NCBI RefSeq assembly: GCF_022398325.1
Contig: NZ_JAKEVD010000009.1
Span: 62,001 to 126,000 of the forward strand
Direction: 5' to 3'
Length of the DNA: 64,000 bases
From: Shewanella sp. Isolate13
GTDB taxonomy: Bacteria; Pseudomonadota; Gammaproteobacteria; Enterobacterales; Shewanellaceae
This document shows, piece by piece, positions 55,201 to 63,634 of this stretch. Made by a program: the position numbers and the translations under genes. The notes beneath the pieces are model-generated. The model searched no databases and was not told the DNA's origin. It saw only the letters and a program-made list of their open reading frames with translations. Positions within the stretch are counted from its first letter, which is position 1. Every line of letters begins with the position of its first letter.

Positions 55201-57238
55201 CGATGGGAGCAGTAAGCCCCTTACTGACGTCGTTAATTGGAACAGTTCAGATAGCGAGGTCGCAACGCTTAATCGATTGGGCGTTGCTCAAAGCTATAAG
55301 GCGGGCAATATCATCGTTAGTGCAAGTTATAGCGGTTTACAGGCAACAGCTGAACTTAACGTGACCGATGCACAACTGAATTATATTCGTGTCACACCAA
55401 GTTTAATCACTGTGCCAGTAGGGACTGAGGGCCAGTTTGCTGCCCGTGCTTTCTATACCGATAACACCTCTGAAGATATCACTAAGGTTGCAACTTGGAG
55501 ATCGAATGATGAGGCGATAGTGCATATCGATACTGGCGCACCTAACAGCGGTTTTGCCAGCGCCATGGAAGTTGGGCAGACTTCCGTCACGGCTCAGTAT
55601 TTAACGGCAACGGATACTGCCGTGGTTAAGGTAACGCCTGCTGAATTAGTCGAATTGACGGTGTCACCAGCAGATGCATCGGTTGCCGCAGGGCTAGACC
55701 AAGCGTATCAGTCCTTTGCTCGTTTCTCAGATGGCAGCAGTAAAGAGGTGACATTAGAATCGAGTTGGCAGAGCAGCCAAACGGACATTGCTACCGTCGA
55801 CTCTCTAGGTGTGGCACATACTCTACTGGCGGGTAACACAGAGATCCAAGCTAGCTATAAATCACTCACGGCTAAGGCATCACTGTTCGTGAATGAACCC
55901 ATTTTAGTGGATCTTCAGGTCACGCCAGTAAGCTCGACGATAAATATTAATGAAAGCCAAAAGTATATCGCGAGGGCGTTCTATTCTGATGGTTATTCAA
56001 ATGATGTCTCGACAGCAACTACATGGACTTTAGCAGATGATGCTATAGCACATGTTGTCCCATCTGGGTTCTCTGCAGGTCAGGTCACAGGGGATGCCCA
56101 CGGACAGACGAGTGTGAATGCACATTACTACGGTATGGACGCTCAGGCTCAAGTTATCGTCAGTGATTTAGAATATTTAGGCGTGCAAGTCGAGCCCGCC
56201 GATACTCTCGTTATCGTGAATAAAACGACCCAGTTACAGGCATTTGCTGTTTATAGAAATGATAGCGGATCGATAACTCAAAAAGAGGTTACAGATCTCA
56301 GTGACTGGCGGACGGGGGATGCGAGTAAAGTCTCCATTAACGATAAAGGTGTTGCATACGGTATAGAGGTGGGGGCAACGGATACCTTTGCAATTTATCA
56401 AGGTGTTCAGGGGCAAGGCAGGATCAATGTCTATGACAGTGAGCTTGTTGCGCTGACCGTTACCCCCGATAATCTGTCTGCACCCATTGGTACTAAGGGG
56501 CGCTATAAAGCGGTTGCAACTTATATCGATAGGCCCGATGAGGATGTGACAGAGCTCGCCACTTGGTCTTCGAGCCAGATAGATGTGGTACATATCGTTA
56601 CTTCGGGGAGCAATGGTGGTACGGCAACGGCTAAAGCTGTGGGCATGAGTGAGATCACTGCGCAACTTGACGGCGTTGTCGATAGTGTCAATGCTCAAGT
56701 TACTGCTGCCGTGATAGAGCGCATAGAGATCACCCCTAGAGTCGATACGATTTACTCTGAAAATATGCAGCAGTTTTATGCCAATGCGTATTTTTCTGAC
56801 GGCACTGTGGTCGATATTACCTTAGATGCGGATTGGAAAAGTGATGATCCCTATACCGTATCGATCCAAACGGGTAACTCCCGTGCTGGCGAGGCCATGG
56901 GAGTTGGTCAGGATGGCTCTGCAGCCATTTCCGCTAGCTATGACGGATTTAGCGATAGCTTGTTGTTGAACGTTAAACCTAATGTAGTAGAACTGGTAGA
57001 GATAATTCCGAATACCCTGACACTTAAAGATGGTGAATATCAAACTGTTCAGGTGATGGTGACTTATAGCAATGGTGATGTGAATGACTACGCTAAATAT
57101 GTCAATTGGAGTTCAACTGATTATAGCATCGCCTATGGCCACCAAGACCTGATCCGTGCCGAAGGTGTCGGTCACGCCACCGTGACCGCAACGATGGGCA
57201 TGGTGTCTGGATCGGCTGAGGTGACGGTGATACCTTAA
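52238..57238 (+). CDS. Giant lipoprotein of about 18 Big_2-like Ig modules
   Basis: A 1666-residue protein. The lipobox is LAGC (Cys22), with Gly at +2, so it is likely an outer-membrane lipoprotein. About 18 tandem bacterial Ig-like (BIG2-type) modules of about 85-100 residues follow, each with the pattern L..L.v.P....v..G....y.A.a.fsDG...dVT....W.S.....a.id..G.a......G.t.i.A.y. Modules 4-16 alternate between two types (see findings). It probably forms an elongated surface stalk or adhesin. It is translationally coupled to the OmpA-type gene: GGAG lies inside the 3' end of that gene and the ATG is two bases after its stop. Confidence 0.88.
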   Translation: MSLFKQVYRQLFLLTLLILAGCGGDDDGFPTGGCGGPGDPCPAYAVALDITPSNSVIAVSTQQIYQAIATYSDGEIKDVSQEVSWSSSEPTLASISANGVAMGVLAGEVQITASLPPAQEGGTVLTDSAALKVTDAALTALNIEPGQAQILVGMSQRYRALALFADGHQQDVTNDASWTSLDTNIATIGSDGEAIGIATGLTVGVTQVKAHFSAQEALATLVVLATKPSQLLITPPNEVLPNGTSLQYQAHLILEDGLSIDVTPQSAWQSSSVDIASIDDQGFLVAKTLGQTRVSATLSFADISLSDTTSATVVDAQLSNLIVTPSQGIFPVGTKGSYVATAYFSDGQVKDVSRDALWSASQPDVVDITAQGQNAGDATAIAVGSSSITATYQELSADAQLEVTDAVLTSLQISPLNTQVPAGTQVQYHAHASFSDGSVKDVTSLGYWQSSEPQIASVGLTGGLSGIADTYLEGVTEIRFDYLGQSQSTELMVTAATLVDLQISPRDLQVPIGTQGQYIAIAYYSDGHSKDVTKQASWISSNREVVSIVNTGVDAGYAKGLSEGLVEITATYAGLSSGVSSTSMGRDSQAVAEIGALTTISSKTTAKVTPAILQSLIISPVSASVAAGNHQPYQLFALFSDASSKEVTPYAYWQTSDTSIATIDRFGLAHSLVEGQVKIVASYLGMQVSADLVVTDAVIAQLQVSPAESSIAVGYSQQLIATAYYSDGHSSDVSSLANWSSLSPSIVQVNATGLAEGAAQGSSSIEASYQGMQASANVNVTSAILESVTLTPVTATVAAGNTQQYRLFGIFSDGSHKELTYVASWQSKALAVATIDKYGLAQSYQLGMSQIQASYIGFSAVAELNVTDAEVTSLQVSPANLSVPLGTTGQYRADAFYSDGHTSDVTHLATWSVIDPSLVNIAATGSEAGFAEAIAVGMTKVQADFEGQSDKVDVKVTDAVIENLVISPAYSSIAAGLSQPYQAIGVFSDGSSKPLTDVVNWNSSDSEVATLNRLGVAQSYKAGNIIVSASYSGLQATAELNVTDAQLNYIRVTPSLITVPVGTEGQFAARAFYTDNTSEDITKVATWRSNDEAIVHIDTGAPNSGFASAMEVGQTSVTAQYLTATDTAVVKVTPAELVELTVSPADASVAAGLDQAYQSFARFSDGSSKEVTLESSWQSSQTDIATVDSLGVAHTLLAGNTEIQASYKSLTAKASLFVNEPILVDLQVTPVSSTININESQKYIARAFYSDGYSNDVSTATTWTLADDAIAHVVPSGFSAGQVTGDAHGQTSVNAHYYGMDAQAQVIVSDLEYLGVQVEPADTLVIVNKTTQLQAFAVYRNDSGSITQKEVTDLSDWRTGDASKVSINDKGVAYGIEVGATDTFAIYQGVQGQGRINVYDSELVALTVTPDNLSAPIGTKGRYKAVATYIDRPDEDVTELATWSSSQIDVVHIVTSGSNGGTATAKAVGMSEITAQLDGVVDSVNAQVTAAVIERIEITPRVDTIYSENMQQFYANAYFSDGTVVDITLDADWKSDDPYTVSIQTGNSRAGEAMGVGQDGSAAISASYDGFSDSLLLNVKPNVVELVEIIPNTLTLKDGEYQTVQVMVTYSNGDVNDYAKYVNWSSTDYSIAYGHQDLIRAEGVGHATVTATMGMVSGSAEVTVIP

Positions 57239-57269
57239 GCTTTTTAAGCTAAACAGGCGCTATATACTA

Positions 57270-57297
57270 AAAAGCAGCCGCTATTGGGGCTGCTTTT
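57270..57297. terminator. Bidirectional terminator after the Ig lipoprotein gene
   Basis: Stem AAAAGCAGCC/GGCTGCTTTT (57270-57279 and 57288-57297) with an eight-base loop, A-rich on the left and T-rich on the right. It ends the lipoprotein gene and the convergent cold-shock/DUF1294 gene. Confidence 0.85.
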
Positions 57298-57304
57298 CTT
57301 TTGG

Positions 57305-57922
57305 CTAGCGAAACATGTTGCTCAGTTCCGGTCTGTGTAGGAGGTAAATAAGTGCAAGGTTAATGCTTATGGTTAACCATAAGATAAACTTAAAACGCCC
57401 CTTAGCAGACTTATGCCTTAGCCACTGCTGAGCCAGTAACGCACCGGGCCAGCCGCCCGCCAAGCTTAATAGGTGAAGTTTAAACTCACTCACTCGCCAG
57501 CGATTGTTACGTGCAGAGCGCTTATCCCAGCCATAGGCGATAAATGTCACTAGGCTAGCAGAGATAAAATAGAGGAGTAGCCAAAGAGGAATATGCTGCA
57601 GTGTGTAGCCAATGCTCAAGGCGGCGATAAAACTCAGCGCAATAGCGATACTTAATCGATTTGGTGAGCCGCTAATTTTTCGACTGGCCTTTGTTGCGCC
57701 GCCACTGAGCAATCGCGCTTTGTCGGCGCGCCACTTACCTTGCTTGTCTTTAGCTAGGTGAAATTGGACTCGGTTACCCGCATGTGGCCTCTGTCCTTGA
57801 TGAGTAAAGGCTGAAATGTGTAAAAAGACCTGCTGTTTCTGGCTGGGTGTTTGGATAAAACCAAATCCCTTAGCGTCATCCCAGCTATCTATTACACCAG
57901 TTGATACTGCGTTTTTTGTCAT
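57305..57922 (-). CDS. Cold-shock domain plus DUF1294 membrane protein
   Basis: A protein of 205 residues. The N-terminal cold-shock domain (GVIDSWDDAKGFGFIQTPSQ, VFLHISAF) carries the RNP-like motifs. A linker follows, then a membrane domain of three or four segments with the DUF1294 signature (FIAYGWDKRSARNNRWRVSE, LAGGWPGALLAQQWLRHKS). The cold-shock part would bind RNA or single-stranded DNA near the membrane. The role of DUF1294 is unknown. Common fusion in proteobacteria. Confidence 0.85.
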   Translation of the reverse strand: MTKNAVSTGVIDSWDDAKGFGFIQTPSQKQQVFLHISAFTHQGQRPHAGNRVQFHLAKDKQGKWRADKARLLSGGATKASRKISGSPNRLSIAIALSFIAALSIGYTLQHIPLWLLLYFISASLVTFIAYGWDKRSARNNRWRVSEFKLHLLSLAGGWPGALLAQQWLRHKSAKGRFKFILWLTISINLALIYLLHRPELSNMFR

Positions 57923-58024
57923 CGGGTACTATCTGTTTTTATCACTGCGCTACCGATTAAGGTACTGGTATTTAGTGAATTTCTGTTGAATACAGTCAGG
58001 TTTAATGGCGCTGTAAAAACTCTG

Positions 58025-58318
58025 TTAGCAGGATTCTCCTGAGCAGCACTCTTCCTGTAAGAATTGAATCAGGCTCTCTAAGCAGTCAAATTGAGGGATG
58101 CAATGTAGTATTCGTCCCTCGCGATGCTGCTTGACGAGCCCGGCAGACATTAAGCTCGACAGGTGATGTGACAGCGTCGAGTTTGGGATCTGTAAGATCT
58201 CTTGTAGATGGCCAACGGGTAGCCCCTTACGTCCGGCTTTGACTAGGGCTCTAAATAGGGTTAACCGAGTCGGGTGGCCTAGCTCTTTCAGGGCTTTCGC
58301 CGCAATTTCAGTATCCAT
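58025..58318 (-). CDS. ArsR-family winged-helix regulator
   Basis: A 97-residue protein. KELGHPTRLTLFRALVKAG, then VGHLQEILQIPNSTLSHHLS as recognition helix and HREGRILHCIP wing, are ArsR/SmtB signatures. The C-terminal end is Cys-rich (EECCSGESC), which might bind a metal or a thiol, as in some ArsR or BigR/YgaV proteins, but Cys positions do not match the usual alpha-3 metal site. No target gene is obvious; the gap around it is short. Confidence 0.82.
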   Translation of the reverse strand: MDTEIAAKALKELGHPTRLTLFRALVKAGRKGLPVGHLQEILQIPNSTLSHHLSSLMSAGLVKQHREGRILHCIPQFDCLESLIQFLQEECCSGESC

Positions 58319-58416
58319 ACGTTTAACTCATAAAGAAAATATGTTTCGGTAGTTCTAGAAATAATAGCAGGGAAACGGTGACCGACAAAAGAATATTTTT
58401 AAGCCTAGGCTGAGCG

Positions 58417-58908
58417 CTAGCTTTTGCTTGGCTTTTCAGAGATCCACAGCTTGATGGTGCCTTGAACCACAATTACGCCGTCTGTATCGTAAGCGGTGAC
58501 GGGCACCAGCATATCACCGGGTACCCATTGCTCAGGCTTAACCTCGGCAACACAGGTAATATCGCTCCCCGCCTTGGCTGTGTAATCCACGCTCATTCCC
58601 TTAGGGATCCATCTTAGATGTGACGGGATTGACGCTTCAGCCATGACTCCCATAGCCATTTCTAGGCCGTTACAGATAGCGATAACGTGTACTGTCTGGA
58701 TATGGTTGTGTACTGCTTTGCGTTTTTTTATTTGGCAAACACAGCGATTCACATTTAATTCACTAATGATGGGTTTTACTGTACCGAAGTAAGGTGCCAT
58801 TCGGCTAACCATTAAGGAAAAAAGCTTGTTGCCAAAGGGGAGTTTGGTGACGCGGTTATAGAGTGACATCACCTTAGTGGGCTTTTGATTTTGTTCGAAC
58901 TGGTTCAT
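58417..58908 (-). CDS. Hotdog-fold protein, DUF4442/PaaI-like
   Basis: A 163-residue protein with a hotdog-fold pattern: KKRKAVHNHIQTVHVIAICN-type segment followed by MGVMAEASIPSHLRWIPKGM and GVIVVQGTIKLWISE. DUF4442 proteins resemble acyl-CoA thioesterases. Catalytic residues cannot be set with certainty. AGGGA precedes the ATG. Stands alone on the minus strand. Confidence 0.75.
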   Translation of the reverse strand: MNQFEQNQKPTKVMSLYNRVTKLPFGNKLFSLMVSRMAPYFGTVKPIISELNVNRCVCQIKKRKAVHNHIQTVHVIAICNGLEMAMGVMAEASIPSHLRWIPKGMSVDYTAKAGSDITCVAEVKPEQWVPGDMLVPVTAYDTDGVIVVQGTIKLWISEKPSKS

Positions 58909-59075
58909 CTCGTTCCCTGTTTGCTGAACTGGTCAGATGAGGTTAACATCGAATTAACATTAAATGCCAGCCGTAGGTTAATTTACCTTTATAAAAGCAA
59001 ACTTCATTTCCTTTTTGGTTGGAATGGAACGTATAATTTTGCCGGCGAGCAGTTTTGAGTGAATTAAGGAATAAA

Positions 59076-59993
59076 GTGAATTATTTAAAGACCTACCTTA
59101 AGGGAATGGCGATGGGCGCAGCCGATGTTGTCCCAGGGGTATCTGGCGGTACGATCGCCTTTATTACGGCGATTCTCGATCCATTATTGGAAAGTATTAA
59201 AAAAATTAGACCCTCTTTACTGGGCGTGATCAAAGAGCAGGGCATTAAAGCGGCTTTCATGCATATTAATGGTCCATTCTTAGTCTGTGTATTCGGTGGC
59301 ATATTGACCAGTATTCTGAGTCTAGCCAAATTGATCACATACTTGCTGGTTACCCACCCGATCCCAGTGTGGTCATTCTTTTTTGGTCTAATACTGATTT
59401 CTGTCATTCATATGCTTAAGCAAGTGAAGGGCTTTACCTTAGGGCGCATAGCCTTGTTTGCCTTGGGGGCGGTGTTTGCGTGGGGAATAACCATGCTAAA
59501 CCCTATTGCAGTTGAGATGACCTACCTCAACGTGTTCTTGGGAGGCTGTATTGCGATTACAGCGATGATCTTACCGGGGATCTCGGGCAGTTTTATCTTG
59601 TTACTACTTGGGCTATACACCCCAGTCATCGGCGCCGTGAAGAGTTTAGAACTTGGCATTATGGCCACCTTTGCGGCAGGTGCTGCTATCGGCATACTCT
59701 GCTTTAGTCACGTGTTGTCGGCGTTACTTCGGAAGTACCATGACGCAACGCTGATGTTTTTAATCGGACTAATGCTGGGCACCCTAGGTAAGATCTGGCC
59801 TTGGAAAGAGGTGTTGACCTTCCGTGAAAATTCAAAGGGCGAAATGGTACCGCTAGATGAGCGCATACTCTCACCGATGCAGTATGAGCATATTACTGGT
59901 CAGCCTTCTTTGATGCTCTATGCCGTGATAGCTATGTTTGCCGGTATTCTACTGGTGTGGGGACTAGAGCGGTTTGCCGATAAAACACGATAA
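59076..59993 (+). CDS. popT: DUF368 family undecaprenyl-phosphate translocase (PopT-type)
   Basis: About 305 residues with about eight membrane segments. The duplicated family signature is present: GAADVVPGVSGGTIAFITAI near the start and AMILPGISGSFILLLLG in the middle. DUF368 proteins were shown in Vibrio cholerae and others to recycle undecaprenyl phosphate across the inner membrane (PopT). The GTG at 59076 has AAGGA five bases upstream and is preferred over the TTG at 59055. Transcribed alone with a terminator after it. Confidence 0.88.
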   Translation: MNYLKTYLKGMAMGAADVVPGVSGGTIAFITAILDPLLESIKKIRPSLLGVIKEQGIKAAFMHINGPFLVCVFGGILTSILSLAKLITYLLVTHPIPVWSFFFGLILISVIHMLKQVKGFTLGRIALFALGAVFAWGITMLNPIAVEMTYLNVFLGGCIAITAMILPGISGSFILLLLGLYTPVIGAVKSLELGIMATFAAGAAIGILCFSHVLSALLRKYHDATLMFLIGLMLGTLGKIWPWKEVLTFRENSKGEMVPLDERILSPMQYEHITGQPSLMLYAVIAMFAGILLVWGLERFADKTR

Positions 59994-60016
59994 GCGTTTT
60001 ATTCACTAATACATTG

Positions 60017-60045
60017 AAAAGCCAGTTTTAAACTGGCTTTTTTTA
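60017..60045 (+). terminator. Terminator of the DUF368 gene
   Basis: Stem AAAAGCCAGTTT/AAACTGGCTTTT (60017-60028 and 60030-60041), with an extended T run after it. It ends the DUF368 transcript 24 bases after the stop. Confidence 0.85.
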
Positions 60046-60092
60046 TGTCTAAAATTCACTTAAAAAGGGGGATGGTTTAGGGCTAAATTAAA

Positions 60093-60123
60093 ACTTGTAC
60101 AAAAAAGTGATCCTTGTACAAGT
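60093..60123. promoter_or_regulatory. Paired TTGTACAA palindromes, operator candidate for the photolyase operon
   Basis: A perfect 10-base inverted repeat, ACTTGTACAA at 60093-60102 and TTGTACAAGT at 60114-60123, each half being itself nearly palindromic around TGTACA. The two TGTACA cores are at 60096-60101 and 60115-60120, separated by 13 bases. Paired TGTACA cores are reported for LitR/CarH-type MerR regulators of light-induced photolyase genes. The site lies 35 bases before the start of the first gene of an operon that includes a MerR gene and phrB. The link is by position and resemblance. Confidence 0.65.
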
Positions 60124-60157
60124 TAGCGGCGTAATGAACAGTCTAATAGGGAGTATT

Positions 60158-61120
60158 ATGACTATGAGCCAATTTAATCCAGATAAAATCCAGATCGGTA
60201 TTAGTGCCTGTTTACTCGGCGATAAAGTGCGCTTTGACGGCGGCCATAAGGCTTCAAGTTATTGCCGTAAAGAGATCGCCGAACATTTCGATTATGTACC
60301 AGTATGCCCAGAAATGGCTATAGGCATGGGCGCCCCTCGAAAATCAATTCGATTAGAGAAAGACGGTGATATCATCTTTGTTAAAAGTGCCGATGGCTCG
60401 GTTGATGTGACTGACAAGCTCAATGATTTTAGTGATAAAAAAGTCGCGCAGCTCGATTTCTTAGGTGGCTATATTTTATGTGCTAAATCGCCAACCTGCG
60501 GTATGGAACGTGTCACTGAATATAAGTATGGCACTAACAATGGATGGAAGTCTGGCATTGGTGTTTATGCTAGAAAGCTGATGGAGCGTTACCCACAGCT
60601 TCCCGTTGAAGAAGAAGGGCGCTTACACGACTTACCTATTCGCGAGAACTTCTTTACTCGTGTATATGCTTACCATGATTGGCACATGCTAAAAGCGTCA
60701 GGCTTTACCAAGAGTAATATTTTAGATTTCCACGCCCGCTACAAATACATGCTGATGGCCCACAATCCAAAGCTGTATCGCGATCTAGGCCCTTTGCTGG
60801 CTGATATGAGTGGTGATCTAGAAAAGATTGCTGATACCTACTTTACCGGTTTTATGCAGATCTTAAAGATCAAGGCGACTCGAAAAAATCACACCAGTGC
60901 GCTGCAACATATCCAAGGCTACTTTAAAAAGCATCTGTCGAGTGCGCAAAAAGCTGAGCTTGCTGAGTCGATTTTGAAATACAACCAAGGCTTGCAACCT
61001 ATCTTGGTACCAATGACGCTGATTAACCATTATCTGCGTGAATTTCCAACCCCCTATATTGAGAACCAAGTGTATCTTAATCCGCACCCTCAAGAGCTCA
61101 AGCTAAGGTATGCCTACTAG
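60158..61120 (+). CDS. TudS-like DUF523-DUF1722 protein
   Basis: A 320-residue fusion. The N-terminal DUF523 (TudS-type) domain has three conserved Cys: GISACLLGDKVRFDGGHK, VPVCPEMAIGMGAPR and CAKSPTCGM. TudS binds a 4Fe-4S cluster and removes sulfur from 2-thiouracil. The C-terminal DUF1722 (YbgA) domain (VYAYHDWHMLKASG, then PMTLINHYLREFP) follows. E. coli ybgA is next to the photolyase gene phr, and here the same linkage is kept with a MerR gene between. The ATG 60158 has AGGGAG upstream. Confidence 0.87.
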   Translation: MTMSQFNPDKIQIGISACLLGDKVRFDGGHKASSYCRKEIAEHFDYVPVCPEMAIGMGAPRKSIRLEKDGDIIFVKSADGSVDVTDKLNDFSDKKVAQLDFLGGYILCAKSPTCGMERVTEYKYGTNNGWKSGIGVYARKLMERYPQLPVEEEGRLHDLPIRENFFTRVYAYHDWHMLKASGFTKSNILDFHARYKYMLMAHNPKLYRDLGPLLADMSGDLEKIADTYFTGFMQILKIKATRKNHTSALQHIQGYFKKHLSSAQKAELAESILKYNQGLQPILVPMTLINHYLREFPTPYIENQVYLNPHPQELKLRYAY

Positions 61121-61152
61121 GCATAGGTTTGATTATTAACCAGGAGTGCAGC

Positions 61153-62106
61153 ATGGATAAGGTTGAGGGTGAAGCAATATGGTTAACCATAGGTGATGCA
61201 GCCCAGCGCACCGGGGTTAACCCAGTTACCTTGAGGGCGTGGCAAAGACGCTTTGGTCTAGTAGTCCCTAAGCGAACGCCCAAGGGGCATCGGTTATATG
61301 GTGAGTATCATTTAGCCCAAATAGAAGAGATCTTATTTTGGCTAAACCAAGGTGTCGCCATTAGCAAAGTGAAGCCGCTATTAAAGTCCTCGCAAACGCA
61401 AGCAGCAGCCAAGCCGTTAGCTAAGCAAGCATTAACGACTGAAGAGCAAAACCTTTGGCTAGAGAATATTGAATGTCTCAATCAATCTTGTCTCGATTTT
61501 AATGCCGCGGCGCTGAACACAAAGCTTACTGAATTGTCTGGTCTGTATCCGTTTTCAGTCCTAAAAAATGGCCTTTATTGGCCATGGCTGAATGGACTTG
61601 AAGGCTTGCTATTGGGCCGCCCCGATGCCGCTAGTATTGAAACCTGGCTGATTGACGAGCTGTCTGCTCGTATCGCTAAAAGGCGATTGGCTCAACAGCA
61701 AGCAGACGCGCAAATGCCCCACTTATTAGTTGAGTTACAGGGGGCTAAACCCATCAACTCATTGATGATGTCGTTAGAGTTGATTGCCTATCACATCAGT
61801 CATAACTTGGTAAAAGTTGCTAATGTAAGCGAGCTTAACTTTATTGTGCAGCGACTCAACTGCAGCCAAGTCTTTGTGCTGCCGCAGCCGCAAATGACGT
61901 CCACAGAAACCCAAGCGTTACAAGATTTTATGACCAGTGCTGGCGCCAAAGTGCATCTGGTTGGGAGTTACGCCAAAGTGGTTAATCAAGCACTTGGTAT
62001 GGCGCATTGTGATACGCCGAAACTGCTTGCGCTATGTGGTATTGCGGTTCCCAAGCAAACGGAATTCTCACAACAAATATTGTCTGACGTAGAGGGAAAA
62101 AAATAA
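61153..62106 (+). CDS. MerR-family regulator of the photolyase operon, LitR/CarH-like without B12 motif
   Basis: About 317 residues. The N-terminal MerR helix-turn-helix is standard (LTIGDAAQRTGVNPVTLRAW and RRFGLVVPKRTPKGHRLYGE). The C-terminal part has the layout of a LitR/CarH cobalamin-binding module (a helical bundle, then a Rossmann-like half) but has no DxHxxG and no clear W...EH motif. It lies nine or so bases before phrB in the same operon. The ATG at 61153 with AGGAG six bases before is preferred over the TTG at 61129. It likely controls the operon through the TGTACA palindromes. Confidence 0.8.
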   Translation: MDKVEGEAIWLTIGDAAQRTGVNPVTLRAWQRRFGLVVPKRTPKGHRLYGEYHLAQIEEILFWLNQGVAISKVKPLLKSSQTQAAAKPLAKQALTTEEQNLWLENIECLNQSCLDFNAAALNTKLTELSGLYPFSVLKNGLYWPWLNGLEGLLLGRPDAASIETWLIDELSARIAKRRLAQQQADAQMPHLLVELQGAKPINSLMMSLELIAYHISHNLVKVANVSELNFIVQRLNCSQVFVLPQPQMTSTETQALQDFMTSAGAKVHLVGSYAKVVNQALGMAHCDTPKLLALCGIAVPKQTEFSQQILSDVEGKK

Positions 62107-62107
62107 C

Positions 62108-63634
62108 ATGAATACTAATCACTCTATCGGCAATAATGCACTTGTTTGGTTTAGGCATGATTTGCGCCTCGATGACAATCAAACTCTAGTAGCGGCTTGC
62201 CAGTATGCTGCAGAGCATCAAGGTACCGTGCGGGCGATATTTGTGGTGACGCCTAAACAGTGGGCGTCTCATGATGTTGCGCCCATTCAGTTAGACTTTA
62301 TAGAAAGGCAGGTTAATCAGCTTGCCATAGAGCTTGCTGAGCTTGGGATCCCACTGGATATTTGCCACGCAGATGATTTTGACGCGATACCTGAGCTGTT
62401 ATCGCAATACGTCGCAACTTGGCAGATGACTAAAGTGTTTGCCACGAGTGAGCCAGAGTGTAATGAGCAGCGCCGAGATCATGCCGTTATTGAGGCTGGA
62501 ATCAAGCTTGAGCTTAGCCTGCAACATTGTTTTTTACCGCCTTTATCTGTGCTTAATTTGTCGGGTGAAATGTATAAGGTGTTTACTCCTTTTGCTAAAA
62601 AATGGCGCCAGATAGCAAAACAAGATCCGATCCAAACGTTAGCGCGGCCTGAGCCGATTGCTGCGCCATTACCGACACCTAATTATGTTGAGTTTCATTG
62701 TACTAAGATCTGCAGCGAACAATGGCAGGTCGGTGAACACGCAGCGCAAGCCAAGCTGCGTCAATTTGCCCAAGCGAAAGTGGCAGGTTATCAAGCCTGT
62801 CGTGACTTTCCCGCTATCGATGGCACTAGCCAGCTCTCTGCTTATCTTGCCATTGGCATACTCAGTCCTCGCCAATGTTTGCAAGTGCTTTTAAGCCACT
62901 ATCCTGATGCATTAGTGCATGATGAGAGCCCGGGGCGCTGCTGGTTAAACGAATTGATTTGGCGTGAGTTTTATCGCCACTTGCTGGTGGCGTTTCCCAA
63001 GCTATCTAGACGGGCAAACTTCAATGCATTAGCCGATAGCATTAAATGGCGCAATAACCCTCGCGAGTTTCAAGCCTGGTGTGAGGGGCGAACAGGTTAC
63101 CCATTAGTCGATGCCGCGATGCGACAGTTAAACCAAACGGGTTGGATGCACAATCGTCTTCGTATGGTGACAGCTAGCTTTTTGACTAAGCATTTGCTGG
63201 TCGATTGGCGTTGGGGGGAGCGTTACTTTAGACAAAAACTCATTGATGGTGACTTAGCAGCTAATAATGGTGGCTGGCAATGGTCAGCAGGAACAGGCTG
63301 CGATGCCCAGCCCTATTTCCGCGTATTTAATCCGATTTCACAGTGCGAAAAATGTGATCCAACAGGGGCGTTTATCCGTAATTATTTACCAGAGCTTGAT
63401 GGGGTAGATTTGAAGTTAATTCATAAACTTAAAATACCTATTCAAGCACAACTTTTTGTTGGTACCGATTACGCTTCACCTATAGTTGATCATAAGTTTG
63501 CTAGAACGCGCGCCATAGCCGTTTTGTCTGCGATAAAGAAAGGAAGCGCTAAAGCTCAGCAAATTGGAGTACAGCAAGCCCAAGAAATCGATCGCGAAAG
63601 TCGCGTGGATTTAGATAAGGAGATTTTCGGATGA
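62108..63634 (+). CDS. phrB: CPD photolyase (class I)
   Basis: A protein of 508 residues. It has an N-terminal antenna-binding Rossmann domain (ALVWFRHDLRLDDNQTLVAA) and a FAD-binding helical domain. Signature segments: WLNELIWREFYRHLL, GRTGYPLVDAAMRQLNQTGW, MHNRLRMVTASFLTKHLLVD and NNGGWQWSAGTGCDAQPYFR. The conserved Trp residues of the electron chain are in place. It repairs cyclobutane pyrimidine dimers with light. It starts two bases after the MerR stop and overlaps the next gene by four bases (ATGA), so it is translated in an operon. Confidence 0.95.
   Translation: MNTNHSIGNNALVWFRHDLRLDDNQTLVAACQYAAEHQGTVRAIFVVTPKQWASHDVAPIQLDFIERQVNQLAIELAELGIPLDICHADDFDAIPELLSQYVATWQMTKVFATSEPECNEQRRDHAVIEAGIKLELSLQHCFLPPLSVLNLSGEMYKVFTPFAKKWRQIAKQDPIQTLARPEPIAAPLPTPNYVEFHCTKICSEQWQVGEHAAQAKLRQFAQAKVAGYQACRDFPAIDGTSQLSAYLAIGILSPRQCLQVLLSHYPDALVHDESPGRCWLNELIWREFYRHLLVAFPKLSRRANFNALADSIKWRNNPREFQAWCEGRTGYPLVDAAMRQLNQTGWMHNRLRMVTASFLTKHLLVDWRWGERYFRQKLIDGDLAANNGGWQWSAGTGCDAQPYFRVFNPISQCEKCDPTGAFIRNYLPELDGVDLKLIHKLKIPIQAQLFVGTDYASPIVDHKFARTRAIAVLSAIKKGSAKAQQIGVQQAQEIDRESRVDLDKEIFG

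Noticed and set aside
56234..56698. A 154-codon minus-strand frame opposite the Ig-like lipoprotein gene.
   Set aside because: Antisense to a repeat-rich gene; no family pattern.
52300..57200. Possible CRISPR-like or DNA repeat array in the giant gene.
   Set aside because: The repeats are protein modules of 85-100 residues with diverged DNA, not short identical repeats with spacers.
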